Source: Tepidimonas sp. (GTDB lineage: Bacteria; Pseudomonadota; Gammaproteobacteria; Burkholderiales; Burkholderiaceae_C). From it: 14,680 nt of DNA. The translations under genes were made by a program, and so were the position numbers. The DNA lies in NCBI GenBank assembly GCA_025054905.1, contig JANWZF010000272.1, positions 1-14,680 on the forward strand, in the 5' to 3' direction. Shown here one piece after another: positions 6,898 through 14,498 of this stretch. The notes below the pieces were generated by a model. The model made no database searches. It saw only the letters and a program-made list of their open reading frames with translations, and was not told the DNA's origin. Position 1 is the first letter of the stretch; the number at the start of each line of letters is the position of its first letter.

Positions 6898-7743
6898 GGC
6901 ACCGTAGAGGTCGGCCAACTCGGCGGCGCGCCGGCGCGCGGCCTGCAGGGCGGCGACAAACGCATCCTGCACGCCGCGCGCCTGCAGCACGTCCAGCGCC
7001 GCGGCGGTGGTGCCACCCTTGGATGTGACGCGCGCGCGCAGCACCTCAGGCGGCTCGCCTGCCTCGCGCGCCAGCTGCGCGGCGCCGGCCAACGTGCCAA
7101 TGGCCAGCCGCAGGGCCTGCTCGCTTGTCAGGCCCATGGCGCAGCCGGCTTCGCGCATCGCTTCCAGAACATAAAACACGTAAGCGGGGCCGGAACCCGA
7201 CAGCGCCGTTACCGCATCGAGCAGGGCCTCGTCCTCGACCCACAAACGCTCGCCGGTCAGGGCCAGCACGGCATCGGCCAGCGTACGGTCGGCGTCGTGG
7301 GCCTGCGCCGTGGCGTACAGGCCGGTCATGCCCTGGCCAATGAGGGCTGGGGTGTTGGGCATGGCGCGCACGATGCGTGCGGCCTGGGTCCAGGCCGCGA
7401 TGCTGGCGCAGCGAATGCCGGCGGCCACGCTGAGCTGCAGCGCCTGACCGATCCACGGCGCAGCCGCCTGGGCGGCGTCGCGGAACTGCTGCGGCTTGAC
7501 CGCCCAGACCACCATCTGGGCGGCACGTAGCTGCTCGCTGGGAGCGGCCAGCGTGACGACACCCCAGTCGCGCTGCAGACGCGCGCGGGGGGCTTCATCG
7601 GGGTCGACCACGGTGATGTGGGCGCCGGGGTGACCGGCGCGCACCAGCGCGCCGATCAGCGCGGTGGCCATGTTGCCGCCACCGATGAAGGCCAGCTTCA
7701 GGTCGGGGGCGATGCGCGGGGGCAGGGGGGGCATGTCAGGCAT
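6892..7743 (-). CDS. proC: pyrroline-5-carboxylate reductase
   Basis: Catalyses the last step of proline synthesis, reducing pyrroline-5-carboxylate with NAD(P)H in the cytoplasm. The 283 residues include a Rossmann motif FIGGGNMATALIGAL at about 19-33, AVKPQQF at 81-87, the substrate-side MPNTP at 128-132, SGSGPAY at 182-188 and the C-terminal family signature VTSKGGTT at 239-246. The first ATG (7743) lies inside the last codons of the upstream regulator, giving an 8-base overlap. A second in-frame ATG at 7734 begins one base after that gene's stop and could be the real start. Either way translation is probably coupled. The link to the regulator is positional; proline synthesis is not a known HexR function. 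Confidence 0.96.
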   Translation of the reverse strand: MPDMPPLPPRIAPDLKLAFIGGGNMATALIGALVRAGHPGAHITVVDPDEAPRARLQRDWGVVTLAAPSEQLRAAQMVVWAVKPQQFRDAAQAAAPWIGQALQLSVAAGIRCASIAAWTQAARIVRAMPNTPALIGQGMTGLYATAQAHDADRTLADAVLALTGERLWVEDEALLDAVTALSGSGPAYVFYVLEAMREAGCAMGLTSEQALRLAIGTLAGAAQLAREAGEPPEVLRARVTSKGGTTAAALDVLQARGVQDAFVAALQAARRRAAELADLYGAA

Positions 7744-8584
7744 AGCGTTTGCTGCTGATTTGGGTTTTGACGGCCTTGAGCAGCGGCTGAACTTGGGCCG
7801 CGCCCATGCGCAGCGCCAGCGCGGTGACGAGAATGTCGACCAGCACCAGATGCACCAGGCGCGACAGCATCGGCATGTCCTGGTCGTAGCGCTCGGCGTG
7901 GTCGGCCGCCAAGTGGATGTCCGCGGTCAGGGCCAGCGGGCTGCGTGTGCGTGTCACGGCGATCGTGGTGGCGCCATTTTTGCGTGCCACGTCGGTGGCG
8001 TCGATCAGGTCGCGTGTACGCCCCGAATTGGAAAACACCAGCGCCACGTCGCCCGGTTTGAGCAGCGCCGCGCTCATCACCTGCAGATGTCCGTCGGCAA
8101 ACGCACGGCAGTTGACCCCGAGGCGAAACAGCTTGTGCTGCGCGTCCAGCGCCACCACGCCCGAGTTGCCCACGCCGTAGAGCTCGATGCGGTGGCGGCC
8201 GCGCCAGGCCTGTTCCAGCGCATCGACCGCCTGTCGCAGCGTGGCGGGCGACAGCTCGTTGCGGAATTTGAGCAGCGCGGCCACCGTGTTGTCGATGACC
8301 TTGACGGCCACCTCGGGCACGTCGTCGCTTTCGTCGACACTGCGGTGGATGTAAGGCACCCCTTCGCTGACCGTGCCGGCGAGTTTGAGCTTGAAATCGG
8401 TCAAGCCCTCGTAACCGAGGCTGCGGCAAAAACGCAGCACGGTGGGTTTGCTGACCCCGGCCAGCGCCGCCAGCTCTCCCACCGGCAGCTGCGCGAAGCG
8501 GCGCGGATCCTCCAGCACCAGGCGCGCGACGCGCTGCTCGGCGGCGGGCAGCGAAGGCAGACAGGCTTGGATGCGTTCGAGCAT
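7736..8584 (-). CDS. hexR: RpiR/MurR-family regulator with SIS domain, HexR-like
   Basis: A 282-residue transcription factor. An N-terminal RpiR helix-turn-helix (ELAALAGVSKPTVLRFCRSL at 37-56) is followed by a SIS sugar-phosphate-binding domain from about 130. That domain includes LYGVGNSGVVALDAQHK, FSNSGRT (184-190) and DMPMLSRLVHLVLVDILVT. These last motifs and the C-terminal layout resemble HexR, which in other proteobacteria represses hexose genes until it binds 2-keto-3-deoxy-6-phosphogluconate. Neighbouring pgi and ppc support a central-carbon role. A good Shine-Dalgarno sequence GGAGA (8592-8596) lies seven bases before the ATG. RpiR membership is secure. The HexR identity and the ligand are inferences; another sugar-phosphate sensor is possible. 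Confidence 0.82.
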   Translation of the reverse strand: MLERIQACLPSLPAAEQRVARLVLEDPRRFAQLPVGELAALAGVSKPTVLRFCRSLGYEGLTDFKLKLAGTVSEGVPYIHRSVDESDDVPEVAVKVIDNTVAALLKFRNELSPATLRQAVDALEQAWRGRHRIELYGVGNSGVVALDAQHKLFRLGVNCRAFADGHLQVMSAALLKPGDVALVFSNSGRTRDLIDATDVARKNGATTIAVTRTRSPLALTADIHLAADHAERYDQDMPMLSRLVHLVLVDILVTALALRMGAAQVQPLLKAVKTQISSKRYA

Positions 8585-8760
8585 GGTTCAGTCTCCGACG
8601 GTTCCGCGGGGTGGCTGCGCGTCGGCTGCCGCCCGATGATCGGGCGCGGGCGGCCTCGCCTGCCCGTCGTGGCGGCCACCGTCACGCAACCGGGCGCGGG
8701 CCGGTGGGTCGATGGGCCGTGAGCGATGGGGGGGAGCAGCAGTGGCCATGGTGCTGGGGG
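8585..8760. other. intergenic region between ppc and the hexR-like gene
   Basis: These 176 bases hold no convincing gene. They contain the 17-bp palindrome at 8630-8646, the regulator's Shine-Dalgarno sequence at 8592-8596, and a small CAGCA/TGCTG inverted repeat at 8737-8756 just after the ppc stop. I see no clear -35/-10 pair for the regulator, and no AT-rich palindrome like the HexR site known from gammaproteobacteria. Confidence 0.5.
8630..8646. promoter_or_regulatory. 17-bp palindrome upstream of the hexR-like gene
   Basis: CGCCCGAT (8630-8637), a central G, and ATCGGGCG (8639-8646) form a perfect odd palindrome 46 bases before the regulator's ATG. It could be an operator for a dimeric regulator, such as autoregulation by the SIS protein. 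As RNA it would fold into a 7-bp stem with a three-base loop and act as a terminator after ppc, though without a T-tract. Only the symmetry is directly seen. Confidence 0.4.
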
Positions 8761-11601
8761 TCAGCCGGTGTTGCGCAGGCCGGCGGCGATGCCGTTGATC
8801 GACAGGTGGATGCCGCGCTTGACCTTTTCCTCGCGGTTGCCGGCGCGGTAGCGCCGGATCAGCTCGACCTGCAGGTGGTGCAGCGGGTCGATGTACGGAA
8901 AGCGATGGGCGATCGAGCGCGCCAGTGCGGGGTTGTTGGCCAGCCGCTGCGCCTGCCCGGTGATGGCCTGCAGCGCCGCCTGCGTGCGGTGCCATTCGGC
9001 CTCGATGGCGCCCAAGATGCGCCGGCGCAGGGCGCGGTCGTCCACCAGTTGCGCATACAGCGCGCCCAGGGCGAGGTCGCTTTTGGCCAGCACCATGTCG
9101 ATGTTGCTTAGCAGCGTGGCAAAAAAGGGCCAGCGCTGATGCATTTCACGCAGCAAGGCCAGCGCGGCCTCGGAGCCGAGCTCGCGCTGCAGCGCCTCCA
9201 CCCCGCTGCCCAGCCCGTACCAGCCCGGCAGCGTCAGGCGGCATTGCCCCCAGCTGAAGCTCCAGGGAATGGCGCGCAGGTCGTCGATGCGCTGCGTGCC
9301 GCTGCGAGAGGCCGGGCGCGAGCCGATGTTGAGCTCGGCGATTTCGCGGATCGGCGTGGCGGCGAAAAAGTAGTCGGCAAAGCCCGGGGTCTCGTACACC
9401 AGCGCACGGTAAGCGGCCATGCTGGCGCGCGACAGGGCCTCGGCGGCCTGCAGATAACGCCGCGGCACCGGCCGGCGCGGAGGCAGCAACGTGGCTTCCA
9501 GCGTGGCGGCCACCAGGGTCTCGAGGTTGCGCCGGCCGATGTCCGGGTGGCCGTACTTGGAGGCGATCACTTCGCCCTGCTCGGTCAGCCGCAGCTGGCC
9601 GCGCACGGTGCCCGCAGGCTGCGCCAGGATCGCCTCGTAGCTGGGCCCGCCGCCGCGGCCGACGGTGCCGCCGCGTCCGTGAAACAGTCGCATGCGCACC
9701 GGCCGTGGCAGCGTCGTGGCCAGCCGGTCAAACAGCGCGGCCAGCGCCACTTCGGCCTGGTACAGGCACCAGTTGCTGGTGACGATGCCGCCGTCTTTGT
9801 TGCTGTCGGAGTAACCGAGCATGATGTCTTGCTCGCCGTACTCCAGCGGCCCGCCGTGGGCCACCAGCCGCGCCACAGCCTCGATGCCGTAGTACTCGGC
9901 CATGATGGCGGGGGCCTGGCGCAAATCCTCGATGGTTTCAAACAGCGGCACGACGATCAGCTCGGCGCGCGCATCGTGGCCCCAGGTGCCGTGCAGCAGG
10001 CCGACTTCCTTTTGCAGCAGCAGCACCTCCAGCAGATCGCTGACCGCTTCGGTGTGGCTGATGATGGCGTGGCGGATGGCCGCCGCACCGAAGCGCTGGC
10101 GGGCGCGCCGCGCGGCGGCCAGCACCGCCAGCTCGCGTTCGGTGACCGCGGAGTAGGCCCGCTCGGGGATGCGCAGCGGGCGCGGGTCGGCCAGCGCGGC
10201 CTGCAGCACGCGGCGCTTGTCGTCTTCGGACAGTCCGCGGTAATCCGGCTGCAGCCCGGCGGCAGCCAGCAGCTCGGCCACCGCCTGTTCGTGCTGGTCG
10301 CTGCTTTGGCGCAGGTCCAGCGTGGCCAGGTGAAAGCCGAACACCTCGGCGGCGCGCAGCAGTGGACGCAGCCGCGGCTCGGCCAGCGCCGCGCAGCCCT
10401 GGGCACGCAGGGCTTCATCCAGCACGCGCAGGTCGGCGATGAAGGCGTCGGCCGCAGGGTAGGGGTCCTGGGGCGCCACGGCGTGGCGTGCTGCCTCGCC
10501 GCCGGTAAGCTCCCGCAGTGTGGCGGCCAGCCGCGCGTAGATGCCGATCAGCGCGCGCCGGTAGGGTTCGTCTTCGCGGTGGGCGTTGCGGTCCGGCGAG
10601 GCCGCCGCCAGGCGCTGCAGCGGCTCAGGTGGCGGCAGCAGCATCGCCGACAGCGACAGCTCGGCCCCCAGCGCATGCACTTCGCGCAGATAGTGGCGCA
10701 GGATCAGGTCGGCCTGGCGTTGCAGGGCCAGCTCCAGCGTGCCGGCGTCCACGTTCGGGTTGCCGTCACGATCGCCCCCGGTCCATTGGCCCAGGCGCAG
10801 GAATGGCGGCACCGCCACCCCTGGCAGCGCCGCTTCGAGCTCGGCGTACAGGCGCGGCACCTCAGGCACGAACGTGCGCTCGAAGTAGGCCAGCGTGTTG
10901 CCGATTTCGTCGGCCACGGTCAGGCGCGAAAAGCGCAGCAGCCGGGTGTGCCACAGCTGCGTGATGCGCGCGCGCAGAGCCGCCTCGTTGGCGGCCAGCT
11001 CGCGCTGGAGCACGCGGTCGCCGCGCCGTGGGCCGGCCGCAGCGGCGCGGGCGCGGATGGCGTCGCGCTCGCGCAGCAGCTCGGCGATGGCGGCTTCGGC
11101 GTCGCGGATGCTTTTGCGTTGCACTTCGGTGGGGTGCGCGGTCAGCACCGGCGACAGGTAGGCGTGCTGCAGCGCCTGGGCGATCTGCTCGTTGTGCACG
11201 CCGCGCCGCTGCAGCCGCTGGCAGGTGTGCGCCAGGCTGCCGGGCTGCACGTCCCCGGCGCGCTCGTGCACCTCGCGCCGCCGCACGTGATGGCGGTCTT
11301 CGGCCAGATTGGCCAGGTGGCTGAAGTACGTGAAGGCGCGGATGACGCTGACGGCCTGGGCATCGGACAGGCCCTGCAGCAGCGTTTGCAGCTCGCGCTT
11401 GGCGCGCGCATCGGCGTGCCGTCGATACGCCACCGACAACTGGCGGATGCGCTCGATCAACTCGAATGTGGCCGCGCCCTCGTGCTCCCGGATGACGTCA
11501 CCCAGCATCCGTCCCAACAGCCGGATATCGTCGGCCAGTGGCTGATCCTTGGCGGGCAGACGGGATGGGGCGGCAGGCTCGGCGGAAGCGGTCATGGCCA
11601 T
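8761..11601 (-). CDS. ppc: phosphoenolpyruvate carboxylase
   Basis: Carboxylates PEP to oxaloacetate with bicarbonate, refilling the TCA cycle. The 946 residues slightly exceed E. coli Ppc (883), partly through an N-terminal extension of about 20 residues. Motifs in order: LTAHPTE at 153-159 (catalytic His156), GGDRDGNPNVDAGT at about 275-288, LDLRQSSDQHE, MLGYSDSNKDGG at 594-605, FHGRGGTVGRGGG at 640-652 (catalytic His641), LTEQGEVIASKYG, IPWSFSWGQCRLTLPGWYG, and the conserved C-terminal RNTG. All catalytic elements look intact. ATG 11601 lies 17 bases after the pgi stop; an alternative ATG at 11595 would remove two residues. Neither has a clear ribosome site, so coupling to pgi is likely. 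The inhibitor-site asparagine in RNTG is present, so aspartate/malate feedback is plausible. Confidence 0.97.
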   Translation of the reverse strand: MAMTASAEPAAPSRLPAKDQPLADDIRLLGRMLGDVIREHEGAATFELIERIRQLSVAYRRHADARAKRELQTLLQGLSDAQAVSVIRAFTYFSHLANLAEDRHHVRRREVHERAGDVQPGSLAHTCQRLQRRGVHNEQIAQALQHAYLSPVLTAHPTEVQRKSIRDAEAAIAELLRERDAIRARAAAAGPRRGDRVLQRELAANEAALRARITQLWHTRLLRFSRLTVADEIGNTLAYFERTFVPEVPRLYAELEAALPGVAVPPFLRLGQWTGGDRDGNPNVDAGTLELALQRQADLILRHYLREVHALGAELSLSAMLLPPPEPLQRLAAASPDRNAHREDEPYRRALIGIYARLAATLRELTGGEAARHAVAPQDPYPAADAFIADLRVLDEALRAQGCAALAEPRLRPLLRAAEVFGFHLATLDLRQSSDQHEQAVAELLAAAGLQPDYRGLSEDDKRRVLQAALADPRPLRIPERAYSAVTERELAVLAAARRARQRFGAAAIRHAIISHTEAVSDLLEVLLLQKEVGLLHGTWGHDARAELIVVPLFETIEDLRQAPAIMAEYYGIEAVARLVAHGGPLEYGEQDIMLGYSDSNKDGGIVTSNWCLYQAEVALAALFDRLATTLPRPVRMRLFHGRGGTVGRGGGPSYEAILAQPAGTVRGQLRLTEQGEVIASKYGHPDIGRRNLETLVAATLEATLLPPRRPVPRRYLQAAEALSRASMAAYRALVYETPGFADYFFAATPIREIAELNIGSRPASRSGTQRIDDLRAIPWSFSWGQCRLTLPGWYGLGSGVEALQRELGSEAALALLREMHQRWPFFATLLSNIDMVLAKSDLALGALYAQLVDDRALRRRILGAIEAEWHRTQAALQAITGQAQRLANNPALARSIAHRFPYIDPLHHLQVELIRRYRAGNREEKVKRGIHLSINGIAAGLRNTG

Positions 11602-11618
11602 GGCTGGGATGGGTCAGG

Positions 11619-13253
11619 CTAGGGCGGACAGGCGCTATTGTCCATCGTGCGTGCCAGGGTCTTGCCCAGCTCCACACCCCACTGATCGAACGGCTGGATG
11701 CCCCACAGGGCGGCCTGGTAGAACACCTTGTGCTCGTAGGCCGCCACCAGCGCGCCGAGATGGTACGGATCCAGACGCGGCAGCCACAGCAGGTTGCTGG
11801 CGGTGTCGCCCGGATAGGTGCAGTGCGGCGTCAGGCGCTGCACGTCCGCTTCCGGCAGCCCTTGCGCGCGCAGGGCGGCCGCGGTGGCGGCCGCGTCACG
11901 TCCGACGGCCAGCGCCCGCGCCTGCGCGCGCAGGTTGCTGTGCACCAGGCGCAGGTGCTCGGCGGCCTGTGGCAGCGGGGTGTCATCCTCGCACACGCCG
12001 ATGAAGTCCACCGCCACCCGGTGCGTGCCCTGGTGCAGCAGCTGAAAATAGGCGTGCTGGGCATCCAATCCCTGCCCTCCCCACACGATGGGGCCGGTGT
12101 CGACGCTGACGGGGCGGCCGTCCAGGTGCGTGCGCTTGCCATTGGATTCCATGTCGAGCTGCTGCACGTGGCGGGCAAACTCGCCCAGCCGCCAGCTGTA
12201 GACGGCCAGCAGATGCGTCGGGCAGGCGCGAAAGTTGCGGTTCCACACTCCCAGCAGCGCCAGCGCCAGGGGCAGGTTGCGCGCCGCGGGCGCCTCCCAG
12301 GTGTGTCGATCCAGCGCATGGGCGCCCGCCAGCAGCTGCTCGAAGCCGTCGCGTCCGATGGCCACCGCCAGCGGCAGGCCGATGGCGCTCCACAGCGAGT
12401 AACGACCCCCGACCCAGTCCCAGATGTGCAGAATCTGCTCGCGGGGCACCCCCCAGGCCAGGGCGCGCTCGGGCTGCGCCGTCACCGCCACCCAATGCGG
12501 TGCCTGCTGTGCGGCACCGATGCCGGCCTCGGCCAGCCAGCGCCGCGCGCTGTCGGCCAGCCGTTGCGTCTCGGCGGTGGTGAAGGACTTGCTTTGCACG
12601 ACGAACAGGGTGCGCGCCGGTGTCAGGCGGCGTAGCGTGTCGTACAGCGCCCACGCATCGGGGTTGGAGACGAAGTGCACCCGGACCTGCGGGTGCGCGT
12701 GCGCGGCCAGCGCCTGCACCGCCATGCGTGGACCCAGATCGGAGCCGCCGATGCCCAGGTTGACGACGTCGGTGACCGGCTCGCCCCGCGCCCCCGTCCA
12801 GGCCCCGGCGCGCACGCCCTCGGCCAGTTGCAGCATGCGCTGCAGCTCGCGCTGCACGCAGCGGTTGATCGTCGCTCCCCAGGGGGCGTCGGCCCAGTGG
12901 CTGCCGCGCAATGCCACGTGCAGGGCAGCACGGCCCTCGGTGGTGTTGACCGGTTCGCCGCGGCGCAGCGCCTCGGCCTGCTCGGCCACGCGCGATTCGG
13001 CGGCCAGCGCCAGCAGCGCCTCCCATTCGGGTCGACCCAGCGCCTGGTGGGTGGCGTCCAGCACCAGCCCGGCGGCCTCCCAGCGCAGCGTCTGCGCGCG
13101 GGCCGGGTCCGGGTGGGCCAGCCGCTGGCGCAGGTGAGGTTGCGCGGCGGCCAGCGCCAGCAGGCGCTGCCAGGCCGCCCGCTGCTGCGGCAGTACGAAC
13201 GCCTGCCCGGATCCGGTGGCCGTGGGCGGTGGATCGGTGGCCAAGGTCATCAT
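11619..13253 (-). CDS. pgi: glucose-6-phosphate isomerase
   Basis: Interconverts glucose-6-phosphate and fructose-6-phosphate in the cytoplasm. The 544 residues match E. coli Pgi (549). Visible family motifs are GIGGSDLGPRMA at 168-179, VQSKSFTTAET at 219-229 (phosphate loop, with SKSF where many have SKTF), the PGI signature DWVGGRYSLWSAIGLPL at 279-295, ESNGK with the catalytic Glu369, the HQG histidine at 408, and GVELGK with Lys531. A strong Shine-Dalgarno sequence GGAGG (complement of 13260-13264) sits six bases before the first of two consecutive ATG codons, fixing the start at 13253. The upstream CoA-transferase ends 45 bases away, so a shared transcript is possible. In organisms that use the Entner-Doudoroff route, Pgi often serves gluconeogenesis; this is inference here. 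Confidence 0.97.
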   Translation of the reverse strand: MMTLATDPPPTATGSGQAFVLPQQRAAWQRLLALAAAQPHLRQRLAHPDPARAQTLRWEAAGLVLDATHQALGRPEWEALLALAAESRVAEQAEALRRGEPVNTTEGRAALHVALRGSHWADAPWGATINRCVQRELQRMLQLAEGVRAGAWTGARGEPVTDVVNLGIGGSDLGPRMAVQALAAHAHPQVRVHFVSNPDAWALYDTLRRLTPARTLFVVQSKSFTTAETQRLADSARRWLAEAGIGAAQQAPHWVAVTAQPERALAWGVPREQILHIWDWVGGRYSLWSAIGLPLAVAIGRDGFEQLLAGAHALDRHTWEAPAARNLPLALALLGVWNRNFRACPTHLLAVYSWRLGEFARHVQQLDMESNGKRTHLDGRPVSVDTGPIVWGGQGLDAQHAYFQLLHQGTHRVAVDFIGVCEDDTPLPQAAEHLRLVHSNLRAQARALAVGRDAAATAAALRAQGLPEADVQRLTPHCTYPGDTASNLLWLPRLDPYHLGALVAAYEHKVFYQAALWGIQPFDQWGVELGKTLARTMDNSACPP

Positions 13254-13277
13254 GGGTTTCCTCCCTCGGTCGTGGTG

Positions 13278-13298
13278 GCCGCGCAGGTGCGCCGCGGC
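13278..13298. terminator. small GC-rich hairpin after the CoA-transferase gene
   Basis: GCCGCG (13278-13283) pairs with CGCGGC (13293-13298) across a nine-base loop, directly next to the CoA-transferase stop and within the 45-base gap before pgi. An inner GCGC/GCGC pairing competes with it. Without a T-tract it is weak evidence for termination. It may merely attenuate read-through into pgi. Confidence 0.25.
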
Positions 13299-14498
13299 TC
13301 AGGTCGTAGCCCAGCCATCGCGCGCCACCTGGGTGCCGTGCTCATCCAGGTGCGGCGCCGGTGTGCGCAGGCTGCCCGGGGTGGCGCTCAGCTTGGGCAC
13401 CACGCCCGGCACCTTCAGCGGCCGGCCGGCGCGATCGGTGCTGGCCACCACCATGCCACGTGCCGCGTAGTGCGGATCGTGGGCGATGTCGGCTGCGGTG
13501 TAGATGCGCCCGACCGGGACGTCGGCGGCTTCCAGCACGGCGATCACGTCGTCGACGGTGCGTTGCTGGGTCCAGGCCTCGATGGCGGCGTCCAGCTCGG
13601 CGGCGCGCTGCGCGCGACCGTCGTTATGGGCCAGCTGCGGGTCGTGGGCCAGGTCTGGCCGGCCGATGGCCTGCATCAAGCGCCGAAAAATGCCATCCCC
13701 GTTGCCGCCGATCAGCACATAGGGTTCGGCGTCCTGGGCCGTGGGGCGGCAGCGGTAGGCATTGGACGGGGCGATGCCTGGCAGCGCGCTGCCGGCGCGC
13801 TGGCGCACCACGCCGAAGGCGTCGTATTCCGGCAGCAGGCTTTCCATCAGGTTGAACACGCTCTCGTACAGCGCCACATCGACCATCTGGCCCTGGCCGC
13901 CGCGCGCATCGCGGTGGTACAGCGCCAGCAGCACGCCGATGACGCCGTGCAGCGCGGCGATCGAGTCGCCGATCGAGACACCACAGCGCACCGGCACGCG
14001 CCCAGGTTCGCCGGTCAGGTAGCGCAGACCCCCCATCGCTTCGCCGAGGATGGCAAAGCCTGGCTTGTGCGCGTAGGGGCCCGTCTGTCCGTAGCCCGAG
14101 ACGCGCAGCATGATCAGCCGAGGGTTGAGCGCATGCAGCGCGTCCCACCCCAGCCCCCAGCCCTCCAGCGTGCCGGGCTTGAAGTTTTCGATCAGCACGT
14201 CGGCTTCGGTCGCCAGCCGCCGCACCAGTTCCTGCCCCTGCGGCGTGCGCAGGTCGGCGCAGACGGAGCGCTTGTTGCGCGACTGCACTTCCCACCACAC
14301 CGAGGTGCCGTCGCGCAGCAGGCGCCATTTGCGCAGCGGATCACCTTGACCCGGCGGCTCGATCTTGATGACGTCGGCGCCAAAGTCGGCCAGCACCCGG
14401 GCGGCAAAGGGTCCGGCGATCAGCTGGCCCAGCTCGAGCACACGCACGCCGGCCAACGGACCGGGGCGCGGGGAAGACGGAGACGGGTCGGTCGTCAT
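13299..14498 (-). CDS. CaiB/BaiF-family (class III) CoA-transferase
   Basis: A 399-residue CoA-transferase that moves CoA between organic acids through an aspartyl-CoA intermediate. Family features: GVRVLELGQLIAGPFAARVLADFGADVIKIE near the N-terminus, residues DPLRKW and NKRSV, ADVLIENFKPGTLEGWGL at about 99-116, SGYGQTGPYAHKPGF at 134-148, and the nucleophile region VSIGDSIAALHG with the likely catalytic Asp178. The C-terminal part has DVPVGRIYTAADIAHDPH. Length and motifs resemble formyl-CoA transferase and succinyl-CoA:acid transferases, but the substrate cannot be read from sequence. The neighbours give no pathway clue. The ATG overlaps the stop of the upstream phosphatase gene as ATGA, so the two are translationally coupled. 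Confidence 0.92.
   Translation of the reverse strand: MTTDPSPSSPRPGPLAGVRVLELGQLIAGPFAARVLADFGADVIKIEPPGQGDPLRKWRLLRDGTSVWWEVQSRNKRSVCADLRTPQGQELVRRLATEADVLIENFKPGTLEGWGLGWDALHALNPRLIMLRVSGYGQTGPYAHKPGFAILGEAMGGLRYLTGEPGRVPVRCGVSIGDSIAALHGVIGVLLALYHRDARGGQGQMVDVALYESVFNLMESLLPEYDAFGVVRQRAGSALPGIAPSNAYRCRPTAQDAEPYVLIGGNGDGIFRRLMQAIGRPDLAHDPQLAHNDGRAQRAAELDAAIEAWTQQRTVDDVIAVLEAADVPVGRIYTAADIAHDPHYAARGMVVASTDRAGRPLKVPGVVPKLSATPGSLRTPAPHLDEHGTQVARDGWATT

Noticed and set aside
8588..8749. 53-residue open frame on the minus strand between ppc and the regulator
   Set aside because: It has no ribosome site, a basic low-complexity translation, and covers the palindrome at 8630-8646. It is probably a chance frame in GC-rich intergenic DNA.
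9139..11622. 827-codon open frame on the plus strand opposite ppc
   Set aside because: It lies exactly antisense to a complete, motif-rich ppc. The translation is dominated by Q, R, H, G and A with no recognisable domain. In high-GC DNA the antisense frame rarely meets stop codons, so length is not evidence.
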